DNA from: Actinomycetes bacterium
Lineage (GTDB): Bacteria; Actinomycetota; Thermoleophilia; Gaiellales; Gaiellaceae
Reading direction: 5' to 3'
DNA length: 5,248 nucleotides
Assembly (NCBI GenBank): GCA_030624785.1
Contig: JAUXJK010000172.1
Location: 1-5,248, forward strand
Part shown: positions 1-5,248 of the stretch, one piece after another
Layout: the number at the start of each line of letters is the position of its first letter
How positions within the stretch are numbered: position 1 is the first letter of the stretch
The notes under the pieces: generated by a model
Told to the model about the DNA's origin: nothing
The model's input: only the letters and a program-made list of their open reading frames with translations
The model's database searches: none
Translations under genes and position numbers: made by a program

Positions 1-222
1 GGCTCGACAACGATGCATCAGTCGGTTCCCTACCTGCAAGAGAACCTGCCGGTTCCGGTGGTCAACCCGGGCCCGCTCACCTACAAGCTCGCCGAGCTCG
101 TGCTCGGTCTCGGCATTACGCACAGCAAGACCGCGTATCCGAAGCCGCATGTCCCGAAGATCGACATGCTTCACGCACTGCAAGACGGCGCCGCGGCTGC
201 CGACAAGATGGTCGCGTCGTAG
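1..222 (+). CDS. Asp/Glu/hydantoin racemase-superfamily protein, C-terminal fragment
   Basis: The frame is open from base 1 (G-S-T-T-M-H-Q...) to a TAG stop at 220-222, so the last 73 residues of a longer protein are present and its start lies outside the window. The opening GSTTMHQ stretch, followed by a predicted helix and the segment LPVPVVNPGPLTYKLAE, resembles the C-terminal half of Asp/Glu/hydantoin racemase-like enzymes. There a G-C-T motif supplies the second catalytic cysteine and is followed by a 'PV-(I/V)-(N/D)-P' strand. Members include amino-acid and hydantoin racemases, maleate isomerase and arylmalonate decarboxylase, all cytoplasmic cofactor-free enzymes. Here the expected cysteine position is serine (codon TCG, 4-6), so chemistry may differ from a two-cysteine racemase. 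The tail (about residues 40-73) is polar and not diagnostic. The next gene begins 3 nt after the stop, which suggests co-transcription. The family call rests on motif recall over a short fragment, and the substrate is unknown. Confidence 0.62.
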   Translation, partial: GSTTMHQSVPYLQENLPVPVVNPGPLTYKLAELVLGLGITHSKTAYPKPHVPKIDMLHALQDGAAAADKMVAS

Positions 223-225
223 CGC

Positions 226-1452
226 ATGACTCTGCCCCTCGCTGACGTCAAGGTCGTATCCGTTGAACAGTTTGGAGCGGGCCCGTGGGGCACGCTGCAG
301 CTTGCCGATCTCGGCGCGGAGGTCATCAAGATCGAAGATCCGTTCTCGAAGGGCGATGTCGGGAGATACGTGCCGCCCTTTCAGGAAGACGAAGACTCCC
401 TCTTCTTCGAAACGTTCAATCGCAACAAGAAGTCGATCTCGCTCGACCTGAGGCACGAGAACGCCACATCGATCTTCCACGACATCGTGCGCAATGTCGA
501 CTGCGTCTATTCGAACCTGAGGGGCGACCAACCTAAGAAGCTGGGTTTGACATACGCGCAGCTCAAGCACGTGAATCCGCGCATCGTGTGTTGTTCGCTG
601 TCCGGTTTCGGCATGACGGGCCCGAGGGCTGCCGAAGGCGGCTACGACTACATGATGCAAGGCCTCGCGGGCTGGCAGTCGCTTACCGGTGATCCATCTG
701 GGCCGCCGACGAAGAGTGGCCTCTCGTTGGTGGATCTTTCAGGCGGCTACGCCTCGACGATCGCCGTGCTTTCGGGACTCTGGCGCGCACGCCGTGACGG
801 AGTCGGCTGCGACTGCGACATCTCGCTCTTTGAGACGGCACTTCATGAGCTCATGTACATCGGCCCCTGGGCCGCGACTCACGGCTACGTTCCGCCGCGA
901 CGAGCGAACTCCGCCCACCCGTCGATCGTTCCGTTTCAGAACTTCAAGGCGAAGGATGGCTGGTTTGTCGTTGCGGCCGCGAAGCAGAAGTTTTGGGAGA
1001 CGCTTTGCGATGTGATCGGAAGACCCGAGCTCAATGAGGACGAGCGTTTTTCGACCATGGCTGCGCGCGATGAGCATCGCGATGCTCTGCTCCCGATTCT
1101 CGACGAGGTATTCGTCGAGAAGACGGTCGAGGAATGGATCGGCATCTTGGTCGAGGCCGGCATACCGAGCTCAAAGGTAAACACCGTCCTCGAAGCCCTC
1201 GACGATCCGCAGACGCGCGAACGCGAAGGGATTGTCGAACACGAACATCCCGCACTCGGCTCCGTGCGAACGATCGCATCGCCTCTGCGCCTGAGCGACG
1301 AGGACGGCAACGAGTTGCGCGCTCAGCCGCCCGCGCCCGGCCCTGGCCGGGGGGAGCACACGCGCGACGTGTTGAGCGACCTCTGTGGGTACGACTCAGC
1401 ACGTATCGACGAGCTCGCTGGCGAAGGCACATTCGGTGACGTCGGCGTCTGA
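226..1452 (+). CDS. CaiB/BaiF family (class III) CoA-transferase
   Basis: This 408-residue protein has the usual length (about 400) and layout of family III CoA-transferases, which move CoA between carboxylic acids (formyl-CoA:oxalate, carnitine, benzylsuccinate types) in the cytoplasm as interlocked dimers. Visible signatures are the N-terminal strand and dinucleotide-like fold with AGPWGTLQLADLGAEVIKIE (about 18-37), NRNKKSISLDL (65-75), the SGFGMTGP segment (126-133), and GGYDYMMQGLAG (138-149). SLVDLSGG contains Asp170, matching the catalytic aspartate (Asp169 of formyl-CoA transferase) that forms the aspartyl-CoA anhydride and thioester intermediates. Further on are FKAKDGWFVVAA (240-251), GIPSSKVNT (312-320) and the C-terminal GEHTRDVL (376-383). 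The ATG at 226 places the family N-terminus correctly. No good Shine-Dalgarno precedes it, so translation is probably coupled to the gene ending 3 nt upstream. The family is secure. The acid substrate is not predictable, because this family is highly paralogous; a link to the oxidised product or substrate of the downstream Mo enzyme is inference. Confidence 0.95.
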   Translation: MTLPLADVKVVSVEQFGAGPWGTLQLADLGAEVIKIEDPFSKGDVGRYVPPFQEDEDSLFFETFNRNKKSISLDLRHENATSIFHDIVRNVDCVYSNLRGDQPKKLGLTYAQLKHVNPRIVCCSLSGFGMTGPRAAEGGYDYMMQGLAGWQSLTGDPSGPPTKSGLSLVDLSGGYASTIAVLSGLWRARRDGVGCDCDISLFETALHELMYIGPWAATHGYVPPRRANSAHPSIVPFQNFKAKDGWFVVAAAKQKFWETLCDVIGRPELNEDERFSTMAARDEHRDALLPILDEVFVEKTVEEWIGILVEAGIPSSKVNTVLEALDDPQTREREGIVEHEHPALGSVRTIASPLRLSDEDGNELRAQPPAPGPGRGEHTRDVLSDLCGYDSARIDELAGEGTFGDVGV

Positions 1453-1457
1453 CGACG

Positions 1458-1473
1458 GTCGACGGCCGTCGAC
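1458..1473. repeat. Perfect 16-bp palindrome in the intergenic gap
   Basis: The bases gtcgacggccgtcgac are identical to their reverse complement. They begin 5 nt after the stop of the CoA-transferase gene. A second 12-bp palindrome (gccgtcgacggc, 1465-1476) overlaps it. As RNA the site could form a 6-bp GC-rich stem with a GGCC loop, but no U-run follows, so it is at best an imperfect intrinsic terminator. As DNA it could be an operator for a dimeric regulator. GTCGAC-type palindromes also arise readily by chance in GC-rich DNA. Confidence 0.45.
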
Positions 1474-1495
1474 GGCTCGAAACGCATCCGACAAA

Positions 1496-1511
1496 GACGA
1501 ATTTGCTCGTC
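1496..1511. promoter_or_regulatory. Short inverted repeat near the presumed promoter
   Basis: The sequence gacga-atttgc-tcgtc has 5-bp arms around a 6-nt centre. It covers the region where a -35 box for the -10 candidate at 1531 would sit, which is a plausible operator position. The arms are short and the site is seen once, so this is a tentative note only. Confidence 0.15.
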
Positions 1512-1530
1512 CAAGCGGTTGCAGCTGCTC

Positions 1531-1536
1531 TAGAGT
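1531..1536 (+). promoter_or_regulatory. Candidate -10 element for the Mo-hydroxylase genes
   Basis: TAGAGT matches the key T, A, A and T positions of a sigma-70/HrdB-type -10 box (4 of 6 bases). It lies 42 nt before the GTG start of the FAD-subunit gene, which would give a leader of roughly 35 nt. No good -35 box is present at 16-19 nt upstream; the best TTG-like hexamer, ttgctc at 1503-1508, is 22 nt away, which is too far. The location in the only sizeable gap of the cluster favours a promoter here. The sequence match alone is weak. Confidence 0.28.
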
Positions 1537-1565
1537 GGCCGTGCTGTAGGTGCCGGTTGTCGAGC

Positions 1566-1571
1566 AAGGAG
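1566..1571 (+). promoter_or_regulatory. Shine-Dalgarno deciding the GTG start of the FAD-subunit gene
   Basis: AAGGAG lies 7 nt upstream of the GTG at 1579, an ideal spacing, and supports that non-ATG start. It gives a protein beginning ARTKDAYVPELIHPDT, where family members normally begin. Confidence 0.75.
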
Positions 1572-1578
1572 CCGAGCA

Positions 1579-2451
1579 GTGGCGCGAACCAAAGATGCTT
1601 ACGTCCCTGAGCTGATCCATCCGGACACCGTCGATGAAGCGGCTTCTGAGCTCGCGCGGCTGGGTAAGGATGGTGAGGCAATTGCGGGGGCGACCTGGGT
1701 CATGCTCGGGCCGCTGTATCGGCGGCCAACGAAGATGCACTACGTCGCAGTCGGGCGTCTTCCCGAGCTGACGAATCTCGCGGTGAACGGTGAGTCGGCA
1801 TCGATCGGCGCGGCTGTGACGTTCTCCCAGCTCGCCGACTCGGTCGACCCCGATGGGCCTCTCGCCGTGCTCAACGAGGCGGCGCTTGGTACCCCACGCG
1901 CGATCGGAAATGTCGCAACGGTGGCAGGCAACATCTGCGTTCATCCGTATCCAGCGGCCGACCTGGTGCCTGCGCTGCTTGTGCTCGACGCAAGCATCGA
2001 TGTGCGAAACGGCGATGTCGCGACGACGCAGCAGCTCGCCGAGCTTTCCAATGCTTCGCTCGGTCCTGGTTCTCTCGTGACGGGAGTGAGCGCGAACGCG
2101 ATCTCGCCGAGAGCTCTGTCCTGCCACGAGCGTTTGACTGTTCGCGCCAGCGGTGAAGAGGCAGTCGCCTCCGTCGCTCTTGCCGTCGAGCTTGACGGCG
2201 GGGCGATCAAGAGTGCTCGCGTTGCGTTCGGTGCCCTCGAGACGCGATCCCGTCGGTGTGCAGAGGTCGAAGCAGCGCTCGTAGGCGGTGCTCTTGGCGA
2301 TGAAACCGCTATCGCGGCAGGGAATCTTGCAGCAGAGGCGCTGGATGTCGTTGGTGGCCCGGATGCGCCCGCCGACTACAAGCGTCAGATTCTTCCCGGT
2401 TTGATGAAGCGTGCCCTCGCGCGCCTCGCCGCTAGTGGAAAGGACGGGTGA
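1579..2451 (+). CDS. FAD-binding subunit of a xanthine dehydrogenase-family Mo hydroxylase (CoxM-like)
   Basis: This 290-residue protein matches the usual size (about 280-300) of the medium, FAD-carrying subunit of three-subunit molybdenum hydroxylases. It takes electrons from the [2Fe-2S] subunit and passes them to an external acceptor in the cytoplasm. Residues 7-30 form the typical opening (a 'P-x-(T/S)-V-(D/E)-EA' helix). The two FAD pyrophosphate loops are AIAGATWVM (34-42) and ATVAGNICVHPYPAAD (113-128). The linking segment has the ordered 'IGAAVTFSQLAD' (76-87) and 'TPRAIGNVATVAGN' (105-118) elements. The C-terminal part (about 180-285, CO_deh_flav_C-like) includes RASGEEAVASVALAVEL and the 'ARVAFGALETRSRRCAEVE' stretch. 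Both FAD loops are variants of the textbook forms (AGGTDL/AGGQSL and TIGGN/TIGGS), with Ala for the second Gly of each pair. The start is fixed by AAGGAG at 1566. The stop TGA is 1 nt before the next start, so translation of the subunits is coupled. The electron acceptor and substrate are not evident. Confidence 0.92.
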   Translation: MARTKDAYVPELIHPDTVDEAASELARLGKDGEAIAGATWVMLGPLYRRPTKMHYVAVGRLPELTNLAVNGESASIGAAVTFSQLADSVDPDGPLAVLNEAALGTPRAIGNVATVAGNICVHPYPAADLVPALLVLDASIDVRNGDVATTQQLAELSNASLGPGSLVTGVSANAISPRALSCHERLTVRASGEEAVASVALAVELDGGAIKSARVAFGALETRSRRCAEVEAALVGGALGDETAIAAGNLAAEALDVVGGPDAPADYKRQILPGLMKRALARLAASGKDG

Positions 2452-2452
2452 C

Positions 2453-2929
2453 GTGAACGACGCAATAGCTTCGACGCTCACGATCAATGGGCGTGAGCAC
2501 GACCTTGACGTACCGCCCTTCTACCCGCTGGCAGTTGTCTTGCGTGAAGAGCTCGGGCTGACAGGCACCAAGACCGGCTGCTTCGAAGGACGCTGCGGCG
2601 CCTGCACGGTCAGTGTCGACGGTCAGACCGTCGTCTCGTGCATCTATCCCGTCGGGCTGGCCTACGGGAAAAGCGTGCGCACCGTCGAGGGCCTAGCCCA
2701 CGCGACGCAACCGCTTACCCCGCTGCAACAGAACTTTCTCGAAGCCGGAGCCGTCCAGTGTGGGATCTGCACGCCCGGAATGCTCATGACCCTCACCGAC
2801 CTACTCGAGCGCGTGCCCCAACCATCGGAGGACGACGTGCGCGACGCGCTCGCCGGAAACCTGTGCCGATGCACCGGGTATCGCAAGATCATCGAGGCGA
2901 CGCTCGCGACGGCGGAGGCGGGATCATGA
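2453..2929 (+). CDS. [2Fe-2S] iron-sulfur subunit of the Mo hydroxylase (CoxS-like)
   Basis: This 158-residue small subunit has the length and motifs of CoxS/NdhS/QoxS-type proteins, which carry electrons from the Mo centre to FAD. The N-terminal plant-ferredoxin-like domain (about 5-80) has C43-x4-C48-x2-C51-x11-C63 in GCFEGRCGACTV and SC, ligating the distal [2Fe-2S] cluster. The C-terminal helical domain (about 85-155) has VQCGICTPGM with C103 and C106, then NLCRCTGY with C138 and C140, ligating the cluster next to the Mo cofactor. Gln102 before C103 is the usual residue contacting the pterin. All eight cysteines are present, so it should be functional. The GTG at 2453 was chosen because AAAGGA (2439-2444) lies 8 nt upstream, it follows the previous stop by 1 nt, and the ferredoxin fold starts just after it. 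An in-frame GTG at 2411 would only add 14 residues encoded within the previous gene. No Tat signal is seen, so the enzyme is cytoplasmic. Confidence 0.96.
   Translation: MNDAIASTLTINGREHDLDVPPFYPLAVVLREELGLTGTKTGCFEGRCGACTVSVDGQTVVSCIYPVGLAYGKSVRTVEGLAHATQPLTPLQQNFLEAGAVQCGICTPGMLMTLTDLLERVPQPSEDDVRDALAGNLCRCTGYRKIIEATLATAEAGS
2914..2918 (+). promoter_or_regulatory. Shine-Dalgarno setting the large-subunit start
   Basis: GGAGG ends 7 nt before the ATG at 2926, inside the end of the iron-sulfur subunit gene. It picks this ATG over an upstream in-frame GTG at 2638, whose extra 96 residues would be a frame-shifted reading of the ferredoxin gene. Confidence 0.7.
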
Positions 2930-5190
2930 CGGCGATCGGCGACAGTGTTCCACGGCAGGACGCGGAAGCGAAGATCAGGGGCGCGGCTATCTACGGGATC
3001 GATTTCGAAGAGCCGCACTATCTGCACGGAAAGATTCTGCGTTCGCCTTTGCCCGCGGCTTGCATCACGCGCCTGGACACGAGTAAGGCGGAACAGATTC
3101 CAGGCGTCCACGCGATCATCACGGCAAAGGACGTGCCCGGTAAGTGGGGCTTCGCCACAGTCGACCAACCGCTCCTAGCCGACGGCGTCGTCCGCTATGA
3201 GGGCGAGCCGATCGCTGCGATTGCAGCCGAGAGCTGGAACCAGGCACGAGCTGCCATGAAGGCGATCGAGCTGGAGCTCGAGCCGCTCGAAGTCGTGGGC
3301 ACGATGGACGAAGCTCTCGCACCGGATGCCCGCGTGATTCACCCGGACTGGGAGTCCTACGACATGCGACCGAGTTTCCCCAGGGAAGGGAACGTCGCGA
3401 CAGCGATTGCGCTCGAAAGAGGCGACGCCGATGCGGCGTTCGCCGCTGCTGACTTCATCGTCGAAGGTGAGTACGAGGCGCCCCGGCACCATCAAGCGTC
3501 GATTGAGCCCCGAGTGTGTAGCGCGCGGCACGAGAACGGCAAGTACGTCATCCACACGTCGACTCAGGCGCCGTTCGGTGTTCGCGATGGCGCAGCTGGA
3601 TACCTTGGTGTCCGTACCTCCGACGTCAGGATCGTCGTCCCAACCGTGGGTGGCGGGTTCGGCGGGAAACTGCTCCCGACACTGGAGCCGATCGCGGCAC
3701 TACTGGCTCGCAAGGCGAATCGTCCCGTCAAGCTCGTCAACACTCGGAGAGAGGAGTTCCTTTCGGGCTGCCCGCGAGAGAACGCGCGAATTCGCATTCG
3801 AAGCGCCGTATCCAAGGACGGCGAGATCCTGGCGCACGAGTCTGAAGTGATCATGGACAACGGCGCCTACGGCGGTGAGCAACCAGTCGTGGCCGGCCTC
3901 TCGCCGCTGATCGTCTGCTCCAACTACCGCACCGACGTGATTCGCCATACCACGAAACTCGTCTACACAAACACACCTCCCACCGGCCCATTTCGTGGAG
4001 TTCTGGCTACCTACGCCGTATTCGCAGTCGAACGCCATGCAGACGAGATCGCGAACGCGATCGGCATGGACCGCATGGAATTCAGGCGAATGAACCTGTA
4101 CCGCGAGGGCGACAAGTGCGCAACGGGGCAGGTCCTCGAAGGCGTCGCATTCAAGGAGACTCTCGATCAGATCGAGGGCATGGCGCCCTGGAAAGAGCTC
4201 ACCGCCTCCCGGAAGCCGTTTCGTGGCGTTGGGGTTGCCTGCGCCCTCTGGAACACCAACAGTGCGCCGGGCGGCTCGACTATCAAGCTGAACGAGGACG
4301 GCACCGCAAGCCTGACGACGGCGGCCACGGAGATCGGCTCCGGAGCGGTCACTCAGGGGCTTCCACAGATCGTTGCTGCCGAGCTCGGTATCTCGGTCGA
4401 TGACGTTCACGTTTCTGCCACAGATACGAGCCTGGGTCTGTTCGACGGTGGCGCTCAGGGTGGCCGGACCACGTTCATGGCCGGCACCGCGACGCACCAG
4501 GCCGCGGTCGACGTGCGCGAACAGATTCTGGATGTCGCCTCGGGTATGCTCGAAGCCGATCGCGGCGACCTCGAGTTGCGCGATGGCTCCGTGCTCGTCA
4601 GCGGCGCTCCAGATCGCAAGGTGGGGCTCGCCAAGGTGGCTCGGACTGCCCAGGCTACGAATGGGCCCATGGTCGGAAGCGGGAGTCACGCACACGGGCC
4701 GATTGAGTTCGAGGCAGGCTGTGTGACCGGGAGTGTGATCAACGGATTTACGGGCGCCTCCTACCACACGCATCTGGCGGAGGTTGAGGTAGATCCCGAC
4801 ACCGGTCAGGTCACGATCTTGCGATACGTCGTCTCGCAGGACGTCGGCACGGCAATCAACCCGAAGGCGATCGAAGGCCAGGTCGACGGTGGGGTGTTGC
4901 AGGGCATCGGCTACGCCCTGTTCGAAGACCTGCGGTTGGAGGAAGGTGTGTGTGTTGACTGGGGCTTTGGCACCTACCGTCTGCCGACGGCCGCGGACAT
5001 GCCCGAAATTGAGCTCGGGCTAGTCGAAGTTCCCGACCCGGTCGGCGCATACGGCGTCAAAGGTGTCGCGGAGGCTCCGATCATTCCAGTAGCCGGCGCG
5101 ATCGCGAACGCAGTTGCCGATGCGATCGGCAAACCCGTAAGCAGCATTCCGCTGACACCGTTTGCGGTGCTCGAAGCGATCAACGGATAG
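2926..5190 (+). CDS. Molybdopterin-binding catalytic subunit of the Mo hydroxylase (XDH/CoxL superfamily)
   Basis: This 754-residue subunit has the usual size (about 750-800) and should hold the Mo-pterin cofactor that hydroxylates the substrate with water-derived oxygen. Residues about 8-125 are the a/b hammerhead domain (RQDAEAKIRGAAIYGID, YEGEPIAAIAAES). MoCoBD domain 1 spans about 150-385, with IEPR (193-196), TQAPFGVR (213-220) and the glycine loop VGGGFGGK (241-248) that cradles the cofactor. MoCoBD domain 2 spans about 395-735, with TEIGSGAVTQGLPQIVAAEL (468-487), GGAQGGRTTFMAG (508-520), the DVGTAINPKAIEGQVDGGV stretch (639-657), and KGVAEAPIIPVAGAIANA. The last motif contains Glu716, equivalent to the essential base Glu1261 of bovine xanthine oxidase. 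The substrate-side loop GPFRGVLATYAVFAVE (354-369) keeps the Phe-Arg-Gly but lacks the usual GxP(Q/E). It has neither the AYRCSFR of form I CO dehydrogenase nor the AYRGAGR of form II. The gene overlaps the previous stop by ATGA. No signal peptide is seen. The substrate is unknown; an N-heterocycle, aromatic or aldehyde-type compound is likely from the family. Confidence 0.95.
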   Translation: MTAIGDSVPRQDAEAKIRGAAIYGIDFEEPHYLHGKILRSPLPAACITRLDTSKAEQIPGVHAIITAKDVPGKWGFATVDQPLLADGVVRYEGEPIAAIAAESWNQARAAMKAIELELEPLEVVGTMDEALAPDARVIHPDWESYDMRPSFPREGNVATAIALERGDADAAFAAADFIVEGEYEAPRHHQASIEPRVCSARHENGKYVIHTSTQAPFGVRDGAAGYLGVRTSDVRIVVPTVGGGFGGKLLPTLEPIAALLARKANRPVKLVNTRREEFLSGCPRENARIRIRSAVSKDGEILAHESEVIMDNGAYGGEQPVVAGLSPLIVCSNYRTDVIRHTTKLVYTNTPPTGPFRGVLATYAVFAVERHADEIANAIGMDRMEFRRMNLYREGDKCATGQVLEGVAFKETLDQIEGMAPWKELTASRKPFRGVGVACALWNTNSAPGGSTIKLNEDGTASLTTAATEIGSGAVTQGLPQIVAAELGISVDDVHVSATDTSLGLFDGGAQGGRTTFMAGTATHQAAVDVREQILDVASGMLEADRGDLELRDGSVLVSGAPDRKVGLAKVARTAQATNGPMVGSGSHAHGPIEFEAGCVTGSVINGFTGASYHTHLAEVEVDPDTGQVTILRYVVSQDVGTAINPKAIEGQVDGGVLQGIGYALFEDLRLEEGVCVDWGFGTYRLPTAADMPEIELGLVEVPDPVGAYGVKGVAEAPIIPVAGAIANAVADAIGKPVSSIPLTPFAVLEAING

Positions 5191-5194
5191 AGAC

Positions 5195-5201
5195 GGAGGA
5201 G
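5195..5201 (+). promoter_or_regulatory. Shine-Dalgarno for the truncated downstream gene
   Basis: GGAGGAG is a strong anti-16S complement just before the ATG at 5204. The spacing is 2-4 nt depending on the pairing register, slightly short but workable. It supports a real gene starting there. Confidence 0.6.
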
Positions 5202-5203
5202 AC

Positions 5204-5248
5204 ATGGCTCAGCGCGCGTTCTTTCTCAACACGCTCCAGGAAGGCGTA
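5204..5248 (+). CDS. Start of an unidentified downstream gene (N-terminal 15 residues)
   Basis: The ATG follows the large-subunit stop by 13 nt and sits behind a strong Shine-Dalgarno. The frame stays open to the window end and reads MAQRAFFLNTLQEGV. The spacing suggests it is the next gene of the same operon. A short basic start, a hydrophobic strand (AFFLN) and then L-x-x-GV is reminiscent of small dimeric alpha/beta-barrel (ferredoxin-like fold) proteins, such as REDY/HapK-like or EthD-like proteins, which begin with 'FFN-x-LKPGVD'. Fifteen residues are far too few to assign a family, so this resemblance is a guess. It does not look like the usual Mo-hydroxylase maturation factors (XdhC/CoxF or MoxR-type CoxD), but that cannot be excluded. 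Confidence 0.6.
   Translation, partial: MAQRAFFLNTLQEGV

Noticed and set aside
1336..1351. Strong GC hairpin (cccggcc-ct-ggccggg) that might be a terminator
   Set aside because: It lies inside the CoA-transferase gene, encodes the Pro/Gly-rich segment before the conserved GEHTRDVL motif, has only a 2-nt loop and no following T-run.
2411..2452. Upstream GTG start for the iron-sulfur subunit
   Set aside because: It lies within the previous gene and adds 14 residues not typical of the family. The GTG at 2453 has AAAGGA at 8 nt and follows the preceding stop directly.
1396..2487. 363-codon antisense open frame opposite the FAD-subunit gene
   Set aside because: It lies opposite a well-supported gene, crosses the intergenic gap, and its Arg/Cys/His-rich translation shows no recognisable domain. 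Long antisense frames are expected in GC-rich coding DNA.
2638..2925. 96-residue N-terminal extension of the large subunit from an upstream GTG
   Set aside because: The extension is an out-of-frame reading of the iron-sulfur subunit and is Arg-rich. The ATG at 2926 has a proper Shine-Dalgarno and gives the normal family N-terminus.
3433..3446. Hairpin gcggc-gttc-gccgc inside the large-subunit gene
   Set aside because: It is a short GC stem explained by alanine-rich coding (ADAAFAAAD), with no sign of regulatory context.
3700..4773. 357-codon antisense open frame opposite the large subunit
   Set aside because: It is a shadow of the conserved Mo-binding subunit. The translation has no family motif and no ribosome binding site context was apparent.
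2926..5190. Aerobic CO dehydrogenase (CoxL) identity
   Set aside because: The M-S-L gene order is the same, but the form I AYRCSFR loop with its active-site Cys and the form II AYRGAGR loop are both absent; GPFRGVLATY occupies that place.

Overview
This GC-rich window (GTG as well as ATG starts, strong G/C preference at third codon positions, long spurious antisense ORFs) holds a compact, all-plus-strand catabolic gene cluster from a high-GC bacterium. Protein style and gene types resemble environmental Actinomycetota, but the sequence alone does not fix the taxon. I see no tRNA, rRNA, CRISPR, insertion sequence or other mobile element.

Layout. (1) 1-222: C-terminal end of a protein resembling the Asp/Glu/hydantoin racemase superfamily, cut by the window edge. 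(2) 226-1452: complete CaiB/BaiF (class III) CoA-transferase, 3 nt downstream of the first gene. (3) 1453-1578: the only substantial intergenic gap, with a perfect 16-bp palindrome, a weak promoter-like -10 element and a clear Shine-Dalgarno. (4) 1579-2451, 2453-2929 and 2926-5190: the three subunits of a xanthine dehydrogenase-family molybdenum hydroxylase in the order FAD subunit, 2x[2Fe-2S] subunit, molybdopterin subunit (coxM-S-L-type order), spaced by 1 nt and by a 4-nt ATGA overlap. (5) 5204-5248: first 15 codons of another gene, 13 nt after the large subunit and with its own Shine-Dalgarno.

How they fit together. The three-subunit enzyme should hydroxylate (or dehydrogenate with water as oxygen donor) an aromatic, heterocyclic or aldehyde-like substrate. 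Electrons would pass from the Mo centre through two [2Fe-2S] clusters to FAD. The CoA-transferase would activate a carboxylic acid in the same pathway, and the racemase-like protein would act on a small carboxylated or amide intermediate. The substrate cannot be read from the sequence. The large subunit lacks the CO-dehydrogenase active-site signatures, and its substrate-pocket loop departs from the usual FRGxGxPQ form, so it is neither a CO dehydrogenase nor an obvious classical xanthine dehydrogenase. The window is best described as an uncharacterised molybdenum-hydroxylase/CoA-transferase catabolic locus. I found no convincing wholly new type of system.
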